From Vicinamibacteria bacterium (GTDB taxonomy: Bacteria; Acidobacteriota; Vicinamibacteria; Vicinamibacterales; 2-12-FULL-66-21), in NCBI GenBank assembly GCA_025937075.1, contig JAICSD010000054.1:1-14890 (forward strand): a stretch of 14,890 nucleotides of DNA, read 5' to 3'. Under the pieces are notes generated by a model that worked only from the letters and a program-made list of their open reading frames with translations, made no database searches and was not told the DNA's origin. Positions within the stretch are counted from its first letter, which is position 1. Every line of letters starts with the position of its first letter. Below, piece by piece: positions 8,426-14,554 of this stretch. Position numbers and translations under genes: made by a program.

Positions 8426-9481
8426 TCACAACCGGCTGTAATCGGTGATGACCGTCTTGTCGCCGAGCACGACGGGGGATTCGATCGACGCGTTGCGGCC
8501 GACGTGGCAGCTCCGGCCGAGGATCGATCCGCGCAGCGTCGCTTCCGGTCCAATCCAGCCGTTCGGCCAGACGATGGAGGCGTCGATCGTCGCGCCTTCC
8601 TCGACGTGCGTCTGGCGTCCGACGACCGAGTAGGGCAGCACGCGCGAGCCGGCCTTGATGATGGCGCCTTCGTCGACGAAGCACGGCCCGTGCACCTCGG
8701 CCGCCGCATCGACGCGCGCCTCGGGTGAAATCCAGGGCTTCGGGCCGCTCCCGTTGAAGGGCGGAGCGGCGTAGCGGCCGTCCATGATGTCGCGGTGCAC
8801 CTGCAGGTACTTCGCCGGCGTGCCGATGTCGATCCAATACCCGTCGTAGACATAGGCAACGAACGTCTCGCCGCGCTCGATCAGCGACGGGAAAAAGCTG
8901 CGTTCGATCGACCAGGCCGTATCCTTCGGGATGCGATCGAACGTGTCGGGCTCGAGCACGTAGATCCCCGCGTTGATCGTGTTGCAGGTGATCTCGTCTT
9001 CCCCGGGCTTCTCCAGGAAGCGGCGGATATTCGCGTTGCCGTCGGTTTCGACGAGCCCGTAGGCGCGTGGATTCTCGACGGGCGTCAGCACGATCGTCGC
9101 CTTCGCGTTCCGCTCACGATGCAGCCGCAGCACGGCCGCGAGATCCACTTGCGTCAGCACGTCGCCGTTGAACACGACGACCGATTCCTGCAGCGAGTCG
9201 CCGGCATATCGCACGGCGCCAGCTGTCCCGAGCGGCGCGGGTTCGACAACATAGCGCAGCCGCACGCCAAGCCCCTCGCCTTCGCCGAAGACCTCTTCAA
9301 TCCGCCGCGGCTGATAGTTGAGGCTGAGGATCACCTCGTCGATTTCCGGGATCTGCTTCAACAGATCGAGTTGGTAGTAGAGGAACGGACGGTTGAGAAT
9401 CGGAACGATCGGCTTGGGCGTGTGCACGGTCAGCGGACGCAGCCGCGTGCCCTTCCCACCGGCGAGCAGAATGGCCTTCAT
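8426..9481 (-). CDS. manC: Nucleotide-sugar pyrophosphorylase, mannose-1-phosphate guanylyltransferase-like
   Basis: Likely condenses mannose 1-phosphate with GTP to GDP-mannose, the step after the downstream mutase; 351 residues. The nucleotide loop LLAGGKGTRLRPLT and TPKP stand at the N-terminus. LNYQPRRIEEVFGEG is a pattern typical of GDP-mannose pyrophosphorylases. FNGDVL holds the metal-binding D107, FLEKP carries K158, and GYWIDIGTP carries D218. From about residue 252 hexapeptide repeats (ISPEARVDAAAEVHG through HVGRNASIESPVVLGDKTVI) form a left-handed beta-helix. This two-domain form also occurs in glucose-1-phosphate transferases, so substrate is inferred from the mutase partner. The start is the ATG at 9481, directly before the canonical MKAILLAGG; longer frames run into the divergent pgsA. 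There is no Shine-Dalgarno, and a TAGAAT at 9498–9493 could serve as a −10 giving a very short leader. Confidence 0.85.
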   Translation of the reverse strand: MKAILLAGGKGTRLRPLTVHTPKPIVPILNRPFLYYQLDLLKQIPEIDEVILSLNYQPRRIEEVFGEGEGLGVRLRYVVEPAPLGTAGAVRYAGDSLQESVVVFNGDVLTQVDLAAVLRLHRERNAKATIVLTPVENPRAYGLVETDGNANIRRFLEKPGEDEITCNTINAGIYVLEPDTFDRIPKDTAWSIERSFFPSLIERGETFVAYVYDGYWIDIGTPAKYLQVHRDIMDGRYAAPPFNGSGPKPWISPEARVDAAAEVHGPCFVDEGAIIKAGSRVLPYSVVGRQTHVEEGATIDASIVWPNGWIGPEATLRGSILGRSCHVGRNASIESPVVLGDKTVITDYSRL

Positions 9482-9530
9482 GTCAATCAGGCATTCTAAT
9501 GTCTTTTGATAAGATCGCGGCAAGGCCGCG
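9482..9530. promoter_or_regulatory. Compact divergent promoter region between manC and pgsA
   Basis: Only 49 bases separate two divergent starts, so both promoters must lie here or inside the genes. Candidate −10 hexamers are TAAGAT (9510–9515, plus strand) and TAGAAT (9498–9493, minus strand). The stretch is strikingly AT-rich against its surroundings. Neither has a good −35 at normal spacing, and both would give leaders of only a few bases. The hexamers are seen; their use is inference. Confidence 0.4.
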
Positions 9531-9532
9531 AT
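9514..9532 (+). promoter_or_regulatory. Hairpin spanning the pgsA start codon
   Basis: ATCGCGGC (9514–9521) and GCCGCGAT (9525–9532) are perfect 8-bp complements with an AAG loop. The second arm takes in the first two bases of the pgsA ATG, and the weak Shine-Dalgarno AAGG (9522–9525) sits in the loop and its first paired base. If transcribed in full, this stem would mask the start. If transcription starts at about 9522, as the candidate −10 suggests, the stem cannot form in the mRNA. Confidence 0.4.
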
Positions 9533-10106
9533 GAACCTTCCCAACGCGCTCACGATCGGCCGAATTTTTCTCGTGCCTCTGCTCGTGGTCGTGCTGCTGA
9601 CGAAGTTCGAAGGGCACCTGATCCTCGGCATGCCGAAAGAGCTGGTCGGCGCGGCGATCTTCGGCCTCGCGTCGCTCACCGACGTGCTCGACGGGTATCT
9701 CGCGCGCCGTCGCAAGCAGATCACCACGCTCGGTCAGCTCATGGATCCGCTCGCGGACAAGCTGCTCATCACGGCCGCGCTCGTGTCGCTCGTCCAGATG
9801 GATCTCGCGCCGGCGTGGATGGTGGCGGTGATTCTCGGGCGCGAGTTCGCCGTGACGGTGCTGCGCAGCATCGCGCACGCGCGCGGGGTCGTCATTCCCG
9901 CATCACCGCTTGGAAAGCTGAAGATGGTCTCGCAGGTCGTCGCGATCCTGCTGCTGATCCTGGGGCGGGATCACCTCCGCCGCTTCTTCGTCCTGGGGAT
10001 CGCCGCGCTATGGGTGGCGGTGTTCACGGCGATCGTGTCGGGGATCGACTACTACCGGAAGTTCAATCACCTGCTCAACAGCCCGAAGCCTGCTGCGCTC
10101 AGATAA
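9531..10106 (+). CDS. pgsA: CDP-diacylglycerol–glycerol-3-phosphate 3-phosphatidyltransferase
   Basis: Makes phosphatidylglycerol phosphate from CDP-diacylglycerol and glycerol 3-phosphate, the committed step to phosphatidylglycerol and cardiolipin; inner membrane, 191 residues. The CDP-alcohol phosphotransferase signature is complete: D51, D54, G55, A58, R59, G68, D72 and D76 in SLTDVLDGYLARRRKQITTL and GQLMDPLADK. Hydrophobic helices occupy roughly 10–24, 37–52, 76–92, 92–112, 128–147 and 150–170, as expected. The N-terminus MNLPNALTIGRIFLVP is the standard PgsA start, which fixes the ATG at 9531. The specific assignment rather than another phosphatidyltransferase rests on this N-terminus and overall resemblance. 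It is convergent with the following minus-strand gene across 22 bases (10107–10128), which hold only a weak GCGGC/GCCGT hairpin and no clear terminator. Confidence 0.92.
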   Translation: MNLPNALTIGRIFLVPLLVVVLLTKFEGHLILGMPKELVGAAIFGLASLTDVLDGYLARRRKQITTLGQLMDPLADKLLITAALVSLVQMDLAPAWMVAVILGREFAVTVLRSIAHARGVVIPASPLGKLKMVSQVVAILLLILGRDHLRRFFVLGIAALWVAVFTAIVSGIDYYRKFNHLLNSPKPAALR

Positions 10107-10128
10107 TTGAGCGGCTGTTGGCCGTGCC

Positions 10129-10971
10129 TTATTGCTGAATCCTGTGTATGGCGACGAGGTCGCCGATGTACACCGCATCGCTCGCCGTATCGATCCGCAC
10201 GAGCGAGGTCTTCGGCCTGACGCTCAGTACGGTCGCTTCACCGACCGCCAGAATCGGCCCGGACGTGTCGGTCGAGTACGTGGGCGACATCGCATACGTG
10301 CCGCTCGTCGCGCGCGGGTCGGTGATCGGATAGCGGAAGATCGTGACGCGCTGGCCGGCGCGCACGCCGTCCTCCGAGCCGCGGTCCATCAGCATCAGCA
10401 TGCCGGGATAGCCGCTCTGGCGCCGCTCGTCCGCGAGCACGAGCCGCGCGGGTCGCGTGAAGTCCGGCGCGCCTGAAACAGCCGCGTCGGCCGGTATCAC
10501 GGTGTCCGTGTACGGCTCGAGGTAATCGCCGAGCAGGACGCCGTCGCACGCTTCGGTCACCGCCGCAACCGACACGTTCTCCTGCGCGTCGACGATCCGC
10601 ACCCAGCCCGCCGTGTGGATGCTCTCGAGCACCGACGCGGCTGCCATCGGCGAGAACTGATCCTTGACGACACGGCGGACGAAGTATTCCTGACCTGCAC
10701 GCAGCCCCTGTTTCGTGCCAGCCCCGATGATCAGCGGATCGTTCGGCCCGAACATCAGCTTCCCGTGCTCGTAGCCGCCGATGACGCGCATGGCCATGGC
10801 TGGCGCGATGAGCTCCGCGCCGGGCGCGCAGGCGAGCTGATGGCGATCGGCGGACGATCCGGTGTTGGACCGCGTGTCCGAACGCGTGCGCTGCGGACGC
10901 GCTGGGCTCTGCGCCGCCGCGAGCGCCGGAACGCTCAGCGCCACGAGGATGGGCAGCATGCGCGTACGCAT
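10129..10971 (-). CDS. Secreted protein of unknown function with an internal duplication
   Basis: I do not recognise this 280-residue protein. A Sec signal peptide (MRTRMLPILVALSVPALAAA, likely cleaved near residue 20) predicts export; there is no lipobox. A short Arg/Ser-rich linker (22–45) precedes two related segments. Segment A (about 82–153) contains GTKQGLRAGQEYFVRR, then GWVRIVDAQENVSVAAV, then DGVLLGDYLEPY. Segment B (about 195–275) contains GSEDGVRAGQRVTIFR, then VGEATVLSVRPKTSLVRI, then DAVYIGDLVAIH. The shared plan (GxRAGQ, a V/R strand, then GD near the end) suggests a duplicated beta-rich domain, distantly reminiscent of the FlgT C-terminal domain, which I hold loosely. Two cysteines (C48, C142) could pair in the periplasm. 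The start is supported by GGAGAA upstream and by a TGATG overlap with bamD; as the last gene of the bamD operon it may act at the cell envelope. Confidence 0.8.
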   Translation of the reverse strand: MRTRMLPILVALSVPALAAAQSPARPQRTRSDTRSNTGSSADRHQLACAPGAELIAPAMAMRVIGGYEHGKLMFGPNDPLIIGAGTKQGLRAGQEYFVRRVVKDQFSPMAAASVLESIHTAGWVRIVDAQENVSVAAVTEACDGVLLGDYLEPYTDTVIPADAAVSGAPDFTRPARLVLADERRQSGYPGMLMLMDRGSEDGVRAGQRVTIFRYPITDPRATSGTYAMSPTYSTDTSGPILAVGEATVLSVRPKTSLVRIDTASDAVYIGDLVAIHRIQQ

Positions 10972-11798
10972 CAGCGTGGTTCTCCATTCGACTTGGCCGC
11001 TTGCGCGGTCTTCAGCTCTTCGACGCGGCGGCGCGCCGCCTCGAGGTGCTCGCTCTGCTCGAACTCCTTCAGCAGACGTTCGTAATAGACCAGCGCCTCG
11101 GCCGGCTTCGACATCTTCTCGAGCGACTCCGCGAGATAGAAGAACGCGCCGTCGCGGGTCGTGTACCCGGGGTCGCGCTTGATGAGCGCCCGGAGACGGT
11201 CGATCGCGCCGGGATACCAGCGCGCGCGATAGTAGAAGACGCCCACTTTGTACTCAGCGTCGCCGAGCCGATCGAGCGCTTCGCGCAGCTTCGTTTTTCC
11301 TTCCTCGATCAGCTCCGATTGCGGATAGCGTTCGACGAACGTCTGCAGCTCGCGAATCGCCTCGCGCGTCTCCGTCTGATCGCGATCGGGCGCGCGCATC
11401 TGGTAGAAGTGCGCCAACCCCAACTTGAGCTGCGCGTAGTCCGCGCGCTTGTGCAGCGGATAGAAGCTGAGGAACTCGCGAAACTCGTTGATGGCGAGCA
11501 CGTACGACTCGGCGGTGCCTTCGCCGAGATAGGTGTCGCCGACGCCGAGCTTCGCGTCCGCGCGGTACGGACTCTGTGGATAGCTGTCGACGAGCTGACG
11601 AAAGTACTCGCGCGCGACGATCCAGCGGTTCTTGTCCAGCGCTTCCGTACCATGCTCGAAGAGGAACTTGTCGGGCTGCAGCGAGCCGCTCGGGGGCTTC
11701 TTCGCGCCGCCGGTGGCGCACGCGGCGCTGAGCGCGGCGATCAGGAGGATCGCGGCCCTGAAAGGGCCGCGCCACGAGATAGCAGGGCCGTGGCACAT
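10971..11798 (-). CDS. bamD: Outer-membrane assembly lipoprotein BamD (TPR repeats)
   Basis: Lipoprotein of the BAM complex, which inserts beta-barrel proteins into the outer membrane. The signal peptide ends in the lipobox LSAAC with the lipidated cysteine at residue 27 and Thr at +2 (no Asp, so outer-membrane sorting). Five TPR-like units follow, with the BamD hallmark near the N-terminus: FEHGTEALDKNRWIVAREYF, then LVDSYPQSPYRADAKLGVGD and FREFLSFYPLHKRADYAQLK. The length of 275 residues is close to the family norm of ~245–280. The start chosen is the ATG at 11798, which overlaps the upstream TGA as TGATG, the same junction type used along this operon. An ATG at 11828 adds 10 residues and is possible. 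Part of the signal peptide (SWRGPFRAA) is encoded by a copy of the 26-bp dispersed repeat. A generic TPR lipoprotein is the main alternative. Confidence 0.87.
   Translation of the reverse strand: MCHGPAISWRGPFRAAILLIAALSAACATGGAKKPPSGSLQPDKFLFEHGTEALDKNRWIVAREYFRQLVDSYPQSPYRADAKLGVGDTYLGEGTAESYVLAINEFREFLSFYPLHKRADYAQLKLGLAHFYQMRAPDRDQTETREAIRELQTFVERYPQSELIEEGKTKLREALDRLGDAEYKVGVFYYRARWYPGAIDRLRALIKRDPGYTTRDGAFFYLAESLEKMSKPAEALVYYERLLKEFEQSEHLEAARRRVEELKTAQAAKSNGEPR
11751..11776. repeat. Dispersed 26-bp palindromic repeat, copy 3, inside bamD
   Basis: Best-preserved copy of the element also found at 1922–1947 and 7039–7064. Arms GCGGCCCT and AGGGCCGC form a perfect 8-bp stem with a GAA loop, followed by the tail GCCACG. 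On the minus strand it is translated as SWRGPFRAA, the charged region and start of the hydrophobic core of the BamD signal peptide. A partial second copy follows at 11784–11796. Confidence 0.75.
11784..11796. repeat. Partial direct copy of the dispersed repeat's right half
   Basis: AGGGCCGTGGCAC resembles the right half of the neighbouring element (AGGGCCGCGCCACG, 11763–11776) and differs at two positions from that of copy 1 (AGGACCGTGCCACG, 1934–1947). It lies 21 bases from the full copy and reaches to within two bases of the bamD start at 11798. It is short, so chance resemblance in GC-rich DNA is possible. Confidence 0.35.
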
Positions 11799-12745
11799 CA
11801 AACGAGCGCGGGAGACGAAGACAACCATCGATATTCAGCCTGAATTCCTTGTTCGAGCGGGACCTTCGGGTCGAATCCCAGGTCGCGCCGCGCGAGCGAC
11901 GTGTCCGCATACGTGTCGCGCATGTCTCCTTTTTGAGGTCCCTCGCGCCGGACCTTCAGCGGAGAGCCGGCAATCCTTTCGAGGATCCTGAGCACGTCAT
12001 TCATGGACACGCGGGAGCCGCCGCCGACGTTGTAGGCGCGGCCCGGCACGCCGCGTTCGCCGCCCGCGATCGTCGCCGCGACCGCATCGCTCACGAACGT
12101 GAAATCGCGCGTCTGCTCGCCGTCGCCGAACAGCGGAATCTCTTCCTTCTTCAGCGCGGCCTTGATGAACTTGTGGAATGCCATGTCCGGCCGCTGGCGA
12201 GGGCCGTACACCGTGAAATACCGCATCGCGACCGTCGGCAGGTCGCAGTTGACGTGATACAGGTAGCACAGCTGCTCGGCCGACAGCTTCGTCACGCCGT
12301 AGGGCGAAACGGGGCGGGGCAACGCATCCTCGCGCATCGGCATCGACGCGGCGTCGCCGTACACCGACGAGCTCGACGCGTACACGAAGCGCGTCAGCGG
12401 CCGCCCGACACACGCCTCGAGCAGAATCTGCGACGCGTCGATGTTGTTCTCCGTATAGGTTCGGAAGTCGGCGCCCCAGCTCTTGCGGACGCCCGCTTGC
12501 GCAGCCAGATGGAACACGTGCGTGGCGCCTTCGAGAAGCGCGGGCAGATCCGCATCCTGGATCCGGGCTTCGACGAATCGAAAGCCCTCGCGCAGCTTGT
12601 TCTCCGCCAGATTCGCTTCCTTGATCGCGCGCGGATAGTAGTCCGTGAAGCAATCGAGCCCGACGACGGTGAACCCCTTGTCGAGGAGTGATGCCGTCAG
12701 ATGCGATCCGATGAAGCCGGCGGCGCCGGTGACGAGTGCCCTCAC
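11798..12745 (-). CDS. NAD-dependent sugar-nucleotide epimerase (extended SDR)
   Basis: Extended short-chain dehydrogenase/reductase acting on a nucleotide sugar, most like UDP-glucuronate or UDP-glucose 4-epimerases; cytoplasmic, 315 residues. The NAD-binding loop is VTGAAGFIGSH (G7, G10, G13). D31 (VVGLD) would bind the adenosine ribose. The catalytic set is a serine in YASSSSVYG (124–127) with Y149 and K153 in SPYGVTKLSAEQ. RYFTVYGPRQRPDMAFHKFI and the late GDGEQTRDFTFVSD are strongly family-typical. RPDMA occurs often in UDP-glucuronate 4-epimerases, but exact substrate is uncertain. The start is the GTG at 12745, overlapping the upstream TGA as GTGA, with GAGGTG 5 bases before it; a longer frame adds 12 residues upstream of the Rossmann strand with no support. 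It probably supplies envelope polysaccharide precursors, as do manB/manC nearby. Confidence 0.87.
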   Translation of the reverse strand: MRALVTGAAGFIGSHLTASLLDKGFTVVGLDCFTDYYPRAIKEANLAENKLREGFRFVEARIQDADLPALLEGATHVFHLAAQAGVRKSWGADFRTYTENNIDASQILLEACVGRPLTRFVYASSSSVYGDAASMPMREDALPRPVSPYGVTKLSAEQLCYLYHVNCDLPTVAMRYFTVYGPRQRPDMAFHKFIKAALKKEEIPLFGDGEQTRDFTFVSDAVAATIAGGERGVPGRAYNVGGGSRVSMNDVLRILERIAGSPLKVRREGPQKGDMRDTYADTSLARRDLGFDPKVPLEQGIQAEYRWLSSSPALV

Positions 12746-13137
12746 GCGAACACCTCGCGCACGCGCGCCGGGAGGCGGCAAGGGCGTCCATCGAGGTTCA
12801 CAGCTGCGTGCACCGTGCGGCCCGATGCCGTGTGCGCCCGGTCCTCACGCCGATACACTTCGTAGCGGAATTCCATCCGCACCGGCGACAGCATGCGTCC
12901 TTCCGTTCTCACCTCGATCTCGTCGTCGTACTTCGCGGGGCGGTGATACTCGCAGTGCGCCTCGATCACCGGCAGCGAGACGCCCGCGTGCTCCATCTCC
13001 CGGTATGTCCAGCCGAGCGATCGGAGCAGCTCGGCGCGCGCGACTTCGAACCACACCAGGTAATTGGCGTAGTAGACAATCCCCATCTTATCGGTTTCGG
13101 CGTACCGGACCCGGAGCGTGGATATCGACGACGGCAT
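12742..13137 (-). CDS. Acyl-CoA thioesterase, YbgC/4-hydroxybenzoyl-CoA thioesterase family
   Basis: Single hotdog-fold thioesterase of 131 residues, the normal family length, hydrolysing acyl-CoA (or acyl-ACP) thioesters in the cytoplasm. The signature VRYAETDKMGIVYYANYLVW (residues 10–29) carries the catalytic D16, and the long hotdog helix FEVARAELLRSLG follows. HCEYHRPAKYDDEIEVRT matches the central strands. In proteobacteria YbgC sits with the tol-pal genes; here the context is rpe and an epimerase, so a Tol-Pal link is not implied by location, although bamD lies two genes on. Both ends overlap neighbours: TGATG with rpe upstream and GTGA with the epimerase downstream. The natural substrate is unknown. 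Confidence 0.88.
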   Translation of the reverse strand: MPSSISTLRVRYAETDKMGIVYYANYLVWFEVARAELLRSLGWTYREMEHAGVSLPVIEAHCEYHRPAKYDDEIEVRTEGRMLSPVRMEFRYEVYRREDRAHTASGRTVHAAVNLDGRPCRLPARVREVFA

Positions 13138-13820
13138 CAGGACGCCACGGCGGCTTCCGCCGCGGCGCGCAGCGCGCGTGTCGCCCGCTCGGCATCGGGG
13201 CTTCCGAAGATCGAATGGCCGGCCACCAGGATGTCCGCGCCCGCGGCCACGATCCGCGGCGCGGTGGACGTGTCGATGCCGCCATCCACTTCAATCGATG
13301 CGGTACTTCCCACCCGCTGCAACAGCGCGCGCACAGCCCGCACTTTAGACTCCGAACGCGGGATGAAAGTCTGGCCGCCAAAGCCCGGGTTGACCGTCAT
13401 CACGAGCACGTAGTCGAGATCGGCGGCAATCTCTTCGATGGAGATGACAGGCGTAGCCGGGTTCAGCGCGACGCCGGCGCGGACGCCCAGGCTCTTGATG
13501 AAGTGCACCGTGCGATGCAGGTGCACGACGGCCTCGACGTGGACGGTCAGGCTCGACGCGCCTGCTTCGACGAACGCTTCGGCATAACGATCCGGATCCT
13601 CGATCATCAGGTGGACATCGAGCGGCACGTGCGCCACGCGGCGGATCGACTTCACCACCGGTGGGCCCATCGTGAGGTTCGGCACGAAGTGGCCGTCCAT
13701 GATGTCGACGTGGAGGAGATCGGCACCGCCGCGCTCGACTGCCGCGATCGCGTCGCCGAGCGCCGCAAAGTCAGCCGACAACAGCGACGGCGCAATCCGG
13801 AGATGTCCCGCGTCCTTCAT
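13137..13820 (-). CDS. rpe: Ribulose-phosphate 3-epimerase
   Basis: Interconverts ribulose 5-phosphate and xylulose 5-phosphate in the pentose phosphate pathway; a cytoplasmic TIM barrel of 227 residues, the family norm. IAPSLLSADFAALG opens the barrel. LLHVDIMDGHFVPNLTMGP contains metal ligand H37 and catalytic D39. VPLDVHLMIEDP carries H70. NPGFGGQTFIP is the phosphate-side loop. SIEVDGGID carries the second catalytic acid D179, and ADILVAGHSIFG closes the phosphate site. All active-site residues are present. The ATG at 13820 is preceded by GAGGTGAG and overlaps the upstream TGA as TGATG; a longer frame reading back through the PASTA gene is a shadow. Confidence 0.96.
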   Translation of the reverse strand: MKDAGHLRIAPSLLSADFAALGDAIAAVERGGADLLHVDIMDGHFVPNLTMGPPVVKSIRRVAHVPLDVHLMIEDPDRYAEAFVEAGASSLTVHVEAVVHLHRTVHFIKSLGVRAGVALNPATPVISIEEIAADLDYVLVMTVNPGFGGQTFIPRSESKVRAVRALLQRVGSTASIEVDGGIDTSTAPRIVAAGADILVAGHSIFGSPDAERATRALRAAAEAAVAS

Positions 13821-14542
13821 CAGCGGCTCACCTCGAGTGAAATGGGATCGCCCGGCGCGACCTGGAAGCCGCCCTGCGGACTTTGCCGCAGCACGATGCC
13901 TGCCGGCACGCCCGGGTACGGATGGTCGCCGACCACAGCCACCCGCAGCCCGTGCGATCGCAGCAGGTCCGCCGCGCGGTCGCCGTTCACGCCAATCAGG
14001 TCGGGCATCACGTACGTCGTCCCGCGCTCGCCGCGGTTCACGAGCAGCGCGACACGGCCGCCGCTGCTGCGCGGCGGCGGGTCCTGCGCCACGACGGTAC
14101 CCGCGGGGTAGTCGGCGCTCCGGACTTCCGCCATCGACGCCAGCTCGAGGCCGTCCTGCTGCAGCCGGAGCTGCGCGGTGCGCTCGGATTCGCCGAGCAG
14201 GGCAGGTACGGTGTTGGCGCGCGGCCCCGCGCTGACCCACACCTTCACGCTCCGTTCACGCCGCGTCCGCACGCCCGGCTGCGGATCCTGGCTGATGATG
14301 TGACCGGCCGGCACCGTCGCGTCCACGCGGCGCCCTTCTTCCACCTTCAGGTTGAGTCCCAAGTCCGTCAGGAGCCCGCTCGCTTCGTTCACGGTCTTGC
14401 CGGCGAGCGAGGGGACGTCGACATCGCGCGTCTTCAACGCCACCCGCATCGAAGCGGCGGCAAACAGCAGGTAGGTCAGGATTAGCGCGCCGGCCAGGAG
14501 CAGCCGCTTCCCGGCGCCCCAGACGCGGGTCGATAATGCCAT
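13820..14542 (-). CDS. Membrane-anchored protein with three PASTA domains, no kinase domain
   Basis: A 240-residue protein with a short cytoplasmic N-terminus, one membrane helix (about 12–34) and three consecutive extracytoplasmic PASTA domains (about 40–106, 110–172, 177–239). Each begins with a strand of the VPSLAGKT, VPALLGES or MPDLIGVN type, continues with a helix such as NEASGLLTDLGLNL, and ends in a QDPxPG-like turn (SQDPQPG, AQDPPPR, RQSPQGG). PASTA domains bind muropeptides or beta-lactam-like ligands in Ser/Thr kinases and penicillin-binding proteins; here neither enzyme domain is present. It may sense or bind peptidoglycan, or act as a partner of another protein. It follows rsmB by 12 bases and overlaps rpe by one base. 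Function beyond PASTA binding is inference. Confidence 0.87.
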   Translation of the reverse strand: MALSTRVWGAGKRLLLAGALILTYLLFAAASMRVALKTRDVDVPSLAGKTVNEASGLLTDLGLNLKVEEGRRVDATVPAGHIISQDPQPGVRTRRERSVKVWVSAGPRANTVPALLGESERTAQLRLQQDGLELASMAEVRSADYPAGTVVAQDPPPRSSGGRVALLVNRGERGTTYVMPDLIGVNGDRAADLLRSHGLRVAVVGDHPYPGVPAGIVLRQSPQGGFQVAPGDPISLEVSR

Positions 14543-14554
14543 GAATTCAAGAGT

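Noticed and set aside
10107..10128. Bidirectional terminator between pgsA and the duplicated-domain gene
   Set aside because: There is a GCGGC/GCCGT pairing of 4–5 bp, but no T-tract follows on either strand, so it is too weak to call.
13821..14240. 140-codon upstream extension of rpe
   Set aside because: It runs inside the PASTA gene in another frame, is Arg/Ala-rich, and the normal Rpe N-terminus begins at the ATG at 13820 with a Shine-Dalgarno.
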